From NCBI RefSeq assembly GCF_000814765.1, contig NZ_JWIC01000006.1:248001-312000 (forward strand): a stretch of DNA of 64,000 nucleotides, written 5' to 3'. Under the pieces are notes generated by a model, which saw only the letters and a program-made list of their open reading frames with translations, had not been told where the DNA came from and did no database searches. The translations under genes and the position numbers were made by a program. Source of the DNA: Pseudoalteromonas luteoviolacea. GTDB taxonomy: Bacteria > Pseudomonadota > Gammaproteobacteria > Enterobacterales > Alteromonadaceae. Positions 1-7,672 of this stretch are shown here, piece after piece; positions within the stretch are counted from its first letter, which is position 1; the number at the start of each line of letters is the position of its first letter.

Positions 1-1384
1 TCCTAAAATTGACTTAAGCGATTCGCAGTTATTTGAACTTGATACACCTGACCCTCGGATGGCTCAGTGGTACACAGAGCAACTTGCTTTGTTATCAGGG
101 GCGGATTTTGGTTATTTTTTAGATGAGCAAGCGCAAGATCTGACCTTGTCAGAAATCGTACTGTCGTTGGTTGGGTTAATATTAAATGCGAACTCCAAAT
201 GCGTGTTTATATTTATTGAAAAACTTCATGCTACATATGCTTGTGCACTGCGAAAAATGCTGGAGTGTGGACAGGGTGCTCAAACCCGGTTGTATTTTTT
301 TACTTTAAAGGCCCCAAACACGCATCGAGATACAAGCTTGTTTCATGTGATTGAGTGTCAACCGCCTTCACATAAGTCGTTAGTAAGCGCCTGGCTGAAA
401 TTGTCTTTAGAGCCTGATGAAGCAAAAGCACGGTGTATCGCCACGAGGTACCCGGTACCAATTTATCGTATGTCAGGGTTAGCGCAAACCGCTAAAGTTA
501 CCCCCCAGAATAACGCTGATTTTTGGCGTGAATTACAGCAGCAGTGTTTGGAAGAGCTAAATAAAGGACCTGAAGAACTAGCGAAACTTTCTGAACCAAG
601 GTTCAAGTTGTCTGACATGGTGTTGTCTCCAGCAGTACACAGTCAACTCTATGAATTAGTCGGCCGAATTGATAGACAAGCCGAATTACAATCCTTACTT
701 CAGCGCTTTACACCAGGTTGCAAGGCCATTTTTTGGGGCCGCCCTGGTACAGGTAAGTCAATGGCTGCTGAAGCTATTGCAGGTGAACTACAGCTTCCTT
801 TATATGTCGTTAATTTAGCTAATATTGCCAGTAAATGGATTGGTGAAACTGAAAAGCACCTAGCGAAGCTATTCGACCAAGCTCAAAAACACAATGCAGT
901 GTTGATGTTTGATGAGGCGGATGCTGTGTTTGCAAAACGTAGTGCTGTTGAATCCAGTCAGGACAAAAATGCCAACATGGGGGTCAGTTACCTCTTACAG
1001 AAAATGGAGCACTACAGTGGGTTATTACTGTTAAGCACCAACTTAAAATCAAACTTAGATGACGCGTTTTTGAGGCGTTTTCATAATGTGATTGAGTTTA
1101 CTATGCCTTCAGCTCAGCAGCGGGAAGAGATATGGCAGCGTATGTTGAGCGGTATTTCAAACGATGCGTTGACCAAATCTATTGGCAGTTTGGCGCACAG
1201 GTTTGAGCTAAGTGCAGCACAAATTATCAATATTACAGAGTCAGCGTTACTTCAACGTTTGATAGAACAGCATAGCTGTATTGACCCGGAATCATTAGCC
1301 AGAGCGCTCAAAAGAGAGCTTGCGAAACAGCATGAAGGGTTTATGGCACAGCATGAAATTAAAGCTTGGTTGCAAGGAAATTAA
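1..1384 (+). CDS. AAA+ ATPase of the contractile injection system (Afp15-like), 5' end outside window
   Basis: The reading frame is open from base 2, so the gene starts upstream; the first ATG inside the window (59) is preceded by about 19 in-frame codons. The C-terminal half is a classical single AAA+ module: Walker A GRPGTGKS at 737-760, Walker B ending MFDEAD around 905-922, a sensor-1 LLSTN, and an LRRF arginine-finger region. A single AAA+ module of this kind is the conserved eCIS ATPase (Afp15/Pvc15), thought to act in particle assembly. It is unlike ClpV of type VI secretion, which has two modules. The next gene is the DUF4255 cap protein one base downstream, the usual pairing. The N-terminal half (59-600) shows no motif I can name. 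Family assignment is strong. Confidence 0.88.
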   Translation, partial: PKIDLSDSQLFELDTPDPRMAQWYTEQLALLSGADFGYFLDEQAQDLTLSEIVLSLVGLILNANSKCVFIFIEKLHATYACALRKMLECGQGAQTRLYFFTLKAPNTHRDTSLFHVIECQPPSHKSLVSAWLKLSLEPDEAKARCIATRYPVPIYRMSGLAQTAKVTPQNNADFWRELQQQCLEELNKGPEELAKLSEPRFKLSDMVLSPAVHSQLYELVGRIDRQAELQSLLQRFTPGCKAIFWGRPGTGKSMAAEAIAGELQLPLYVVNLANIASKWIGETEKHLAKLFDQAQKHNAVLMFDEADAVFAKRSAVESSQDKNANMGVSYLLQKMEHYSGLLLLSTNLKSNLDDAFLRRFHNVIEFTMPSAQQREEIWQRMLSGISNDALTKSIGSLAHRFELSAAQIINITESALLQRLIEQHSCIDPESLARALKRELAKQHEGFMAQHEIKAWLQGN

Positions 1385-1385
1385 G

Positions 1386-2021
1386 ATGGACCCAAAAATA
1401 GTTTATAACACTCAACAAGCACTGAAGACGTTTTTGACTGAGCGGATTCTGTCTATGAGCAAAGGCGGAGATACTGAGTTAGAAGGGGATATTGCATTGA
1501 GTTTTGTCGCGCCCGACAAGACTTTTTATGACAAACAGGTAAGTGATGAGCCGACAGTAAACTGCTATCTAATTGGTGTAGCAGAGGACACGACACGCAG
1601 ACAAAGTGAGCCACCGAGAAGCTATCTAAATACAGCTCAGACTCATAGAGTGCATTATAAAGAGCCTCGATTTGTATCATTAACTTATATGCTGACGGTC
1701 TGGAGTAAAGCGGAAATGGGAAGTGCTGAGTTAGAGCATATGGTGTTGAGTTACTTACTGTGTGGTTTAGGGGCTTATGACTTTTTGCCAGAAGACATTC
1801 TTACGATGTATGGCGTGGAAGATAAGCCTTATGGCATTCGAACGCAGTTGTTCGGTAATGAACATAGCGAAAAAGTAAGTGGGCATGTCTGGCAGGCATT
1901 AGGATCCACACCCAAGCCTACACTGTTGCTGTCTTTGTCAGTACCTGTGCCAGTATTCACGCCAGATATATTACCGATTGTTCAAGATATTGAAACGAAA
2001 ATGGATAACAAATCGGTTTAA
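1386..2021 (+). CDS. DUF4255 (Pvc16/Afp16 N-terminal domain) tube-cap or terminator protein
   Basis: 211 aa from ATG 1386, one base after the stop of the ATPase gene. A longer in-frame ATG at 1320 lies inside the ATPase gene, has no ribosome binding site of its own and is rejected. The protein begins with a helical stretch (YNTQQALKTFLTERI) followed by a beta-rich core with LLSLSVPVPV near the C-terminus, as in the DUF4255 family whose Afp16 member caps the tail and ends tube and sheath growth. Partner of the upstream ATPase. Together they sit at the left end of the locus, about 24 kb from the sheath gene, whereas in Afp and PVC they follow the tape measure. Confidence 0.82.
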   Translation: MDPKIVYNTQQALKTFLTERILSMSKGGDTELEGDIALSFVAPDKTFYDKQVSDEPTVNCYLIGVAEDTTRRQSEPPRSYLNTAQTHRVHYKEPRFVSLTYMLTVWSKAEMGSAELEHMVLSYLLCGLGAYDFLPEDILTMYGVEDKPYGIRTQLFGNEHSEKVSGHVWQALGSTPKPTLLLSLSVPVPVFTPDILPIVQDIETKMDNKSV

Positions 2022-2049
2022 TCCAAGCTTGGTTTACCCGCAATATTTT

Positions 2050-2083
2050 CTTGCTACTGAACTTCCTCCCTTCCAGTAGCAAG
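2050..2083 (+). promoter_or_regulatory. Intercistronic hairpin, 10-bp perfect stem
   Basis: CTTGCTACTG (2050-2059) and CAGTAGCAAG (2074-2083) are perfect inverted repeats with a 14-base loop. No T-tract follows, so it is not a typical intrinsic terminator. It lies 29 bases after the DUF4255 stop and about 36 bases before the fibre start, so it could be an RNA processing or attenuation element. Confidence 0.6.
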
Positions 2084-2119
2084 TCCCCTTAATACACGAC
2101 TAATTATCAAAGGTTAACT

Positions 2120-4174
2120 ATGAAACATTCAGAACTGAATACGGAGTTACGCGGCTATTTTGAAAATGGAGACATTCCTACACAAGAGGAATTTCGTAAA
2201 CTCATAGATGCGGCAACGGACAATACGACGACATTTAGCTTACTGGCCCATTTATTCGGTACTACAGTAGATTGCGCAATCAGTGAGTCCAACCTTGACT
2301 TGCAATCAGATTTGACTGAAATTTTATCACCATACTCACTAGTACCTGGTGAGCGAGTGATCATATATCTTCAGCAAGACGAGACTCAAAATGGTGTCTA
2401 CATTTACGATGCATCTTCGGTAGAAAGATCCGCGACGTTGACCAAGCAAACCATTAATGAATATGAAGGCATGTTAATTAAGGCAAATAGGTCATTGGAT
2501 AACAGTGCCAGCTACTTTCACTATGTCATGCTGAACGAAACCAGTCAAAACTTGAATTGGTACAAAGTTGAAAACTTTGACGTACCTGAGTATTACTCAG
2601 AACATATTCAAAACGCCCGCTTTCCTGTTGAAGTTGATTTAACTCAGCAAGGAGACACGACAAATAGTAAGTTGACTGCAGACTATTTGGTTGGGGATGG
2701 TGAAGGCATCACAAATCTGAATAATGCACACCTGCCAGCTCATATCGATTTAACACAAGTGGCAAGTGATTCAAGTATCACTGCAAAAAGTATAACCGGA
2801 CATGGCGGCTCGTTGACCGATTTAGATGCAGGGCAATTGACCGTTGGGCAAGTGCCGCCTCAAAGATTAAATTTCGCCGATACAAATGATTTAAAATCTG
2901 GCGGCACGGATAAAATACTCAGTGCAGATCACGGTCAGTGGTTAAATCAAAAAGTAGAGTCGCTGGGTGTGTATACATTCAATGAAGTGACGATCACTTG
3001 CGCTGAAACGTCGGTTAATATTGATGTCTCGCAACCACTTAATACTCTGGATGATATTGCACTTCAGGCAGGCGATCTGATTTTATTAACCGCACAAGAA
3101 GATCCATCAGAAAATCAAATTTGGCAAGTTCAATTAGATAAATCTTTGGCGTTGCCTGCTGCGGCCATTTCATTATATCAGGGTCTTGCTATATGTATCT
3201 CAGCAGGTACTTCCCATCAACATAAAGTATTTGTATTGACGTCTCAATTTACCAATGACTCTGGTAAAAGTGAAAATCACTGGCAAGACTCGTTGCAGGT
3301 TGCACTTGTTGGCGATGGTTTAAAAGCACGCAACAACCAAATTTCTGTCGATGTTGCGACCCCAGCTGATATCGAGGCGGGTTTGGCTGATAAATTATTG
3401 GATGCTGCGCAATTTAAAACGCAGCAATCTTCCGGCTCGGATGCTTTAAAAGCAGATTACAACACTAAAATTACGGTTCAAAAGGAGCGTATTGACAGTA
3501 TTTTAGAAGCCAGTGATGCCGATGCTGACTCGTTTAAAGAAATTGTTGATCTCATCAACTCTGTCGACACAGAGTCGGATCAAGCTTTTGCCAATTACGT
3601 TTTAACAAATGATGCCCGAAGCGCTCAGATAGAAACAGAGTTAGCGAATGAGTCTAATACGAGAAGCCAACAAGTTGCTACGTTACAGAATGCTTTGCAG
3701 CAAGAAGTTACCGACCGAACTGCGGACTCAACAAATCGTTATACTAAAACAGAGTCAGATCAACGCTTTTTGAAATCGGTCAATACTCAGTTAGTAGGTT
3801 CTGTCGACATTACCCAAGCGACATTCTCGGGCGATATGGCTGTCACAGGAGCGATAACAGCAACAGGAGACGTTACTGCATTCTCTGATGCTCGCCTGAA
3901 ATCCAATATCAAACCGATTGAAAATGCGTTGGCTGCGATTCACAAACTGGAAGGTGTTACATTTGAACGAGCAGATGTTAATACTGGTAGACGTTATACC
4001 GGACTGATCGCACAAAATGTTGAGCAAGTCATACCCGAAGCTGTCTATGAGCAAGATGAATATATGTCTGTGGCTTATGGGAATTTAGTGGGGTTGTTAG
4101 TTGAAAGCATAAAAGAGCTCAATGAGAAAGTGGTGGGCCTTGAGCAAAAAATAGTGAAATTTGAGTCTAACTAA
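2120..4174 (+). CDS. Tail fibre with C-terminal S74 intramolecular chaperone
   Basis: 684 aa. Residues about 5-35 carry an N-terminal module LRGYFENGDIPTQEEF..LIDA shared with two other fibre genes here and probably docking to the baseplate. Two copies of a phage-tail domain (x-NGVY type) occupy about 45-155 and 280-390. A helical coiled stretch follows at about 450-560. The C-terminus is a peptidase S74 chaperone: SDARLKSNIKP with the predicted catalytic dyad S589 and K594 (five residues apart, as in endosialidase-type chaperones), then LEGVTFERAD, GLIAQNVEQVIPEAV and a final coiled coil. S74 domains trimerise fibres and then cut themselves off. Start has AAAGG at 2109-2113. Predicted receptor-binding trimer of the injection system. 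Confidence 0.85.
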   Translation: MKHSELNTELRGYFENGDIPTQEEFRKLIDAATDNTTTFSLLAHLFGTTVDCAISESNLDLQSDLTEILSPYSLVPGERVIIYLQQDETQNGVYIYDASSVERSATLTKQTINEYEGMLIKANRSLDNSASYFHYVMLNETSQNLNWYKVENFDVPEYYSEHIQNARFPVEVDLTQQGDTTNSKLTADYLVGDGEGITNLNNAHLPAHIDLTQVASDSSITAKSITGHGGSLTDLDAGQLTVGQVPPQRLNFADTNDLKSGGTDKILSADHGQWLNQKVESLGVYTFNEVTITCAETSVNIDVSQPLNTLDDIALQAGDLILLTAQEDPSENQIWQVQLDKSLALPAAAISLYQGLAICISAGTSHQHKVFVLTSQFTNDSGKSENHWQDSLQVALVGDGLKARNNQISVDVATPADIEAGLADKLLDAAQFKTQQSSGSDALKADYNTKITVQKERIDSILEASDADADSFKEIVDLINSVDTESDQAFANYVLTNDARSAQIETELANESNTRSQQVATLQNALQQEVTDRTADSTNRYTKTESDQRFLKSVNTQLVGSVDITQATFSGDMAVTGAITATGDVTAFSDARLKSNIKPIENALAAIHKLEGVTFERADVNTGRRYTGLIAQNVEQVIPEAVYEQDEYMSVAYGNLVGLLVESIKELNEKVVGLEQKIVKFESN

Positions 4175-4189
4175 GGGGAGTGAAGCATA

Positions 4190-6217
4190 ATGACTTTACA
4201 AACAAGTGGACCAATATCACTTAAAGATATCGGTGATGAATACCGTGATGCTCAGCCTTATGAGCTTGGTTTTTATAGTGAGCACGTCACAAAAGTACCG
4301 GGAGACACGATTGCAATTAGCGAGTTTTATGGAAAATCTGCGCAAACGATACGCCTAGAGGTGAAAACCTTTGAAGTTTATACGCAGCGCACGGCAATCA
4401 TTCCGATTGCTAATATCCTCGAAGGGAGCTTTGATGAATATAGCAACGGGCAAGATCCAGTGCGATTGATAGCCGTACATACCCCTCTGTTTGGCACAGT
4501 GCGTATAGAGGGAGCTAACATTGAGTTTACTTCAAATAGTGGGATCGGGAGCGCGGCAGGTTTTAATTATGTGGTAGAAAATAGTATTGGGATCCGAAAA
4601 ACACACTTCGTCACAATGTCAGTCGTTGCTGTTCCACCTATCGTGTGTAACCCTGATACGTTCAGTTTGCAGCAGGGTGAGTCTGTATTTATCAGTAAGC
4701 AGCAACTCATTGCCAATGATGAAGATGGTTCTGGTACTGGCTTGTCATTAATCGGTGTATCGAGTGCGCAGGGCGGAACTGTATCTCTGAGTGGCGATAC
4801 AATTACCTTTCTGTCTACGGGTCTTGCAGAACAACCTGCGCAATTTAACTATAAAGTGCGTAACGGCCATGGTGTTGAGCAAACGGGTGTCGTCTACATC
4901 AATATCACGCCATTGCCTGAGCTTGAATCATATATATACCGTACTCAACAACAAGCGGATCAAGCTCGACAAGATTACAGACCTCCGACGGTACAAGATA
5001 TATTCAACAATTGGGCGAGATTTAACGGCAATGAGTACTACTTAAATAAACAAGACGCTGAAGCTCGCAATAGTGCTAACGCAAAAGCCTGGTTTTACCA
5101 AGCTTCTACAGATAGTGTCGTGATGCCACTTAATGTTTCACCTTCAAACGGGTTTGTATCCGCAGAAAAAGTCGATAACTATACACTAGAAGCGACGTTA
5201 TCCTCTGATAGTACTGACAATGATACCATTGGTGTGGTTGCCGCATTTGTCAGAGAAGGAAACATAAATTATGTACTCACTATTGTGTTGAATACAGGTG
5301 GTACTCCTCCCAACGCGACAGGGTGTGGTGTATATTTTGGTTATGCTGGGGTGGGCTCTGGGTCTGATAAGCTTTTAGGGCAGTATAATATTGGAACCGG
5401 TGGTAGTTGGAGCAATAAACGGGTTCGTGTAAAGGTTCAGCGTCAAGGCGATATTTTTAAATTCTATGTGACCCCTTGGAATCAAACTGGCAGCTTTCAG
5501 TCGGCTAGTGAAATTGTGGTTGATTTAAATAATGATACTGATTTGCACCGCTTCAAGGGAAAGCAATCCTATGGCTACATCACTTACTCTCAGCCTAATT
5601 CAACTTATCTTGACATCGATTTACGGGGCGGCTTAGATGTATCAAAACTATATGACGCACAAAATAACGATGTTTGGGAATATATAGGCAGTGCTTGGCA
5701 AAGCGTGTCGGGCAGTATTCAAAGTCACCTTGGCTACGTTCGAAAAGTATATAACCCGCAAAGTAAAGAACGCTTCTTAATATCTCAAAGTGTAGTTACT
5801 TATTTAGGTAACTTAGTAGAAAACAGTTTGTGGGATACAACCAAAATATTAGATGAAAGGCAATATATAGTTGCCGAGCAAACGTTATCACAACATGGTG
5901 CACCTGCCGGTCGACGCATGTTAGCACTATATACAAAGGGCAAAGAGGAAAAAAATTACCTTAAAGATAAGCCGAGTGTTTCATCTATCTCTGCCCATAC
6001 CCACCACAATAGCAACCCGGGTTTTAATAACATTGGTAGTCGTAACTGGTTTACTGATAATCAAATTGATTTAGCGATTACCGATTTTGTTGGAGGTACT
6101 GTGGTATTCGAAGGTGGAGTCGTTGGCATTATCACAAGCATAGGTAATGACAATGGCACCAGTGCGTTTGTGCACTATCAAGTGGCAGATTATCGTCTTT
6201 TTGAATATATCCCTTAA
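4190..6217 (+). CDS. Phage-type tail adhesin with Ig/cadherin-like repeats and a LamG-like domain
   Basis: 675 aa, 15 bases after the S74 fibre, with GGGGAG upstream of the ATG. The first 50 residues (SGPISLKDI ... ISEFYGKS) match a start common in phage tail structural proteins. Residues about 55-240 hold two Ig/cadherin-like repeats (GTVRIEGANIEFTSN and GTVSLSGDTITFLS are equivalent strands). Residues about 300-500 form a beta-rich region resembling concanavalin-like/LamG folds (RVRVKVQRQGDIFKFYV). The remainder is unassigned and ends in a small beta domain (about 620-675). There is no S74 chaperone. Likely role: carbohydrate or surface recognition by the particle. Domain calls beyond the N-terminus are by pattern only. 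Confidence 0.65.
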   Translation: MTLQTSGPISLKDIGDEYRDAQPYELGFYSEHVTKVPGDTIAISEFYGKSAQTIRLEVKTFEVYTQRTAIIPIANILEGSFDEYSNGQDPVRLIAVHTPLFGTVRIEGANIEFTSNSGIGSAAGFNYVVENSIGIRKTHFVTMSVVAVPPIVCNPDTFSLQQGESVFISKQQLIANDEDGSGTGLSLIGVSSAQGGTVSLSGDTITFLSTGLAEQPAQFNYKVRNGHGVEQTGVVYINITPLPELESYIYRTQQQADQARQDYRPPTVQDIFNNWARFNGNEYYLNKQDAEARNSANAKAWFYQASTDSVVMPLNVSPSNGFVSAEKVDNYTLEATLSSDSTDNDTIGVVAAFVREGNINYVLTIVLNTGGTPPNATGCGVYFGYAGVGSGSDKLLGQYNIGTGGSWSNKRVRVKVQRQGDIFKFYVTPWNQTGSFQSASEIVVDLNNDTDLHRFKGKQSYGYITYSQPNSTYLDIDLRGGLDVSKLYDAQNNDVWEYIGSAWQSVSGSIQSHLGYVRKVYNPQSKERFLISQSVVTYLGNLVENSLWDTTKILDERQYIVAEQTLSQHGAPAGRRMLALYTKGKEEKNYLKDKPSVSSISAHTHHNSNPGFNNIGSRNWFTDNQIDLAITDFVGGTVVFEGGVVGIITSIGNDNGTSAFVHYQVADYRLFEYIP

Positions 6218-6303
6218 GTTTCATTTTTAACTCATCACAGGTACTTCACCATTACGCCGTCCAGTTAGGACTGTTCCCGATAGCTAATTCGATTTTCTAA
6301 CCC

Positions 6304-6327
6304 GTTGCGTGTGTATGTACACGCAAC
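6304..6327 (+). promoter_or_regulatory. Intercistronic hairpin upstream of a fibre-domain gene
   Basis: GTTGCGTGT (6304-6312) and ACACGCAAC (6319-6327) pair perfectly around a 6-base loop. The ribosome binding site AAGGAGG begins 8 bases later, so the hairpin could shield or expose translation of the gene at 6346. Confidence 0.55.
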
Positions 6328-6345
6328 ATTTATCAAGGAGGCCTT

Positions 6346-6765
6346 ATGGCTCAAAAAACGCTCTCTGGTATTCTCGCAGCGATTGATGCTGAACAAATTG
6401 CAGTGAATATGACAGCAACGAAATCACTTTATCGTTATACCGGTATTATTGACCGTGTGAATAGCGCTAAAAAAGATGCGAATGTCGATTTGTCGACAGC
6501 AAACAATGACAACTATTTAACCAACACGTTGAATCTTGCCGATGGCGACAAGATTTTGCTTACCAAGCAATCTACTCCTTCTCAAAATGGTGTGTATCAA
6601 CGAATTGCTGACACACTTAACAAAGTGACGTATCCAAACATTGAGCTAGGTAACTTAGTTGAGTTACTTGGTACACCGCCGACTTCATCTACTGTGTTTT
6701 ATAAATTGATGGAAGGCGATCAGTGGAGTGAAGTCACCTTAAGTGACGGCGCGATCGCAGTTTAA
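6346..6765 (+). CDS. Small phage-tail NGVY-domain protein
   Basis: 139 aa behind an excellent AAGGAGG. After a short helix (residues 1-30) almost the whole protein is one copy of the phage-tail domain seen twice in the S74 fibre: DKILLTKQSTPSQNGVY, then a strand, LGNLVELLG, and a terminal WSEVTL. Such domains are common in phage tail fibres as (R/K)-V-L-V-K-x-Q-x-x-x-x-x-N-G-I-Y repeats. It is probably a short fibre or collar component. In the MAC locus of P. luteoviolacea (from memory) six consecutive genes ending in pne1 and mif1 were needed to induce tubeworm metamorphosis; this gene would be the first of the six here. Confidence 0.6.
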   Translation: MAQKTLSGILAAIDAEQIAVNMTATKSLYRYTGIIDRVNSAKKDANVDLSTANNDNYLTNTLNLADGDKILLTKQSTPSQNGVYQRIADTLNKVTYPNIELGNLVELLGTPPTSSTVFYKLMEGDQWSEVTLSDGAIAV

Positions 6766-6770
6766 TTATG

Positions 6771-6799
6771 AACTGGTCAAGCGATGTGCTTGGCCAGTT
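6771..6799 (+). promoter_or_regulatory. Intercistronic hairpin, 12-bp stem
   Basis: AACTGGTCAAGC (6771-6782) pairs with GCTTGGCCAGTT (6788-6799) with one G-T wobble and a 5-base loop. It lies directly after the previous stop codon and 6 bases before the GAGGG of the next gene. A long start at 6784 for that gene would lie inside this hairpin, one reason to prefer the later start. Confidence 0.6.
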
Positions 6800-6819
6800 A
6801 TTTACGAGGGATTATGAAT

Positions 6820-7227
6820 ATGGCTGAAGGGTACGTCAATGTTAATCAATTACTAGATAGATTTATGAGGCACCAACGACATATAGAACGATTTGTTGGG
6901 TTCATTGGCGTCTTAGATGTGGTTTTCAATACTGATCAGAATATACATTTACCTCTACCACCAAGTTATTGGCAAATGTATGTATTACTCACAGCACAAA
7001 GAGATAAAACAGAGAATGGCATATATGTGATAAGTGAATCTGGTCTATGGCAACGTGCAGCTATTGAGCTGGAGCTAGGTAACATAGTATCAGTAAATAC
7101 AGCACATAATGAGAGCGCTGAAAGTTACTTTAAAGTTACTGAAATATCTCATACCGGCCAGGTTTGGCAAGCACTTCACCTTCCTAAAAATGAGATCAGC
7201 ACTGCAAGCGATCTTAAACTTTCTTAA
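6820..7227 (+). CDS. Small phage-tail NGIY-domain protein
   Basis: 135 aa from ATG 6820, placed 9 bases after GAGGG (6806-6810); an ATG at 6814 is in frame but too close to it, and one at 6784 falls in a hairpin. The protein is another copy of the recurring domain: YVLLTAQRDKTENGIYVIS, then LWQRAAIELELGNIVSV and a terminal GQVWQAL. Its N-terminal 25 residues are helical. It parallels the preceding 139-aa gene in length and architecture, so the pair probably arose by duplication and divergence. Likely a short fibre or baseplate accessory; second of the six genes before and including the mif1 position. Confidence 0.6.
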   Translation: MAEGYVNVNQLLDRFMRHQRHIERFVGFIGVLDVVFNTDQNIHLPLPPSYWQMYVLLTAQRDKTENGIYVISESGLWQRAAIELELGNIVSVNTAHNESAESYFKVTEISHTGQVWQALHLPKNEISTASDLKLS

Positions 7228-7246
7228 CCTCATGCAAGGAGTTTAA

Positions 7247-7642
7247 ATGGCAATGCAGCTTCGAAAAACGCTTAAATCTTTTTTTAAGCGCGGCGCAAAG
7301 CCGACAGAGTCACAGTTTGCCCAATGGCTAGATGCATGTTTATTGCAAGGTGAAGATGGTATTGAAAAGCGCAGCACGGGCCTAGAAATCACTCAAAACT
7401 TGAAGATCAGTGGCAGTTTAATTGTGGAGGGCACACTTTGGCTTGCTGAACACACACAGACGACATCGCTAAAAACAAAAGCAACCCAGACAAATGGGGT
7501 GCCAAGTGGGGCAGTTTTTCTATACCACGGTCATTCACTACCACTAGGTTACGGGTTATGCGATGGTAAAGATGGAAGACCACTGCTAAATGCCCCGCCA
7601 GGTGGAGCTATCCAACTTCACTATATAATTAAACTGCCGTGA
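7247..7642 (+). CDS. Short tail-collar-type fibre protein
   Basis: 131 aa with AAGGAG 5 bases upstream. The N-terminus (LKSFFKRGAKPTESQFAQWL) is the same docking module as in the 684-aa and 1671-aa fibres. A short beta stretch (LEITQNLKISGSLIVEGTLW) follows, and residues about 85-131 are a truncated phage tail-collar motif: PSGAVFLYHGHSLPLGYGLC DG, usually written as x-G-x-I-x-x-Y-x-G-x-x-x-P-x-G-W-x-x-C-D-G. The collar domain is much shorter than usual, ending soon after LLNAPPGG. Probably the smallest fibre of the set, anchored to the baseplate. Confidence 0.62.
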   Translation: MAMQLRKTLKSFFKRGAKPTESQFAQWLDACLLQGEDGIEKRSTGLEITQNLKISGSLIVEGTLWLAEHTQTTSLKTKATQTNGVPSGAVFLYHGHSLPLGYGLCDGKDGRPLLNAPPGGAIQLHYIIKLP

Positions 7643-7672
7643 CGTTAACAAACCAAAAAACAGGGCATATAC

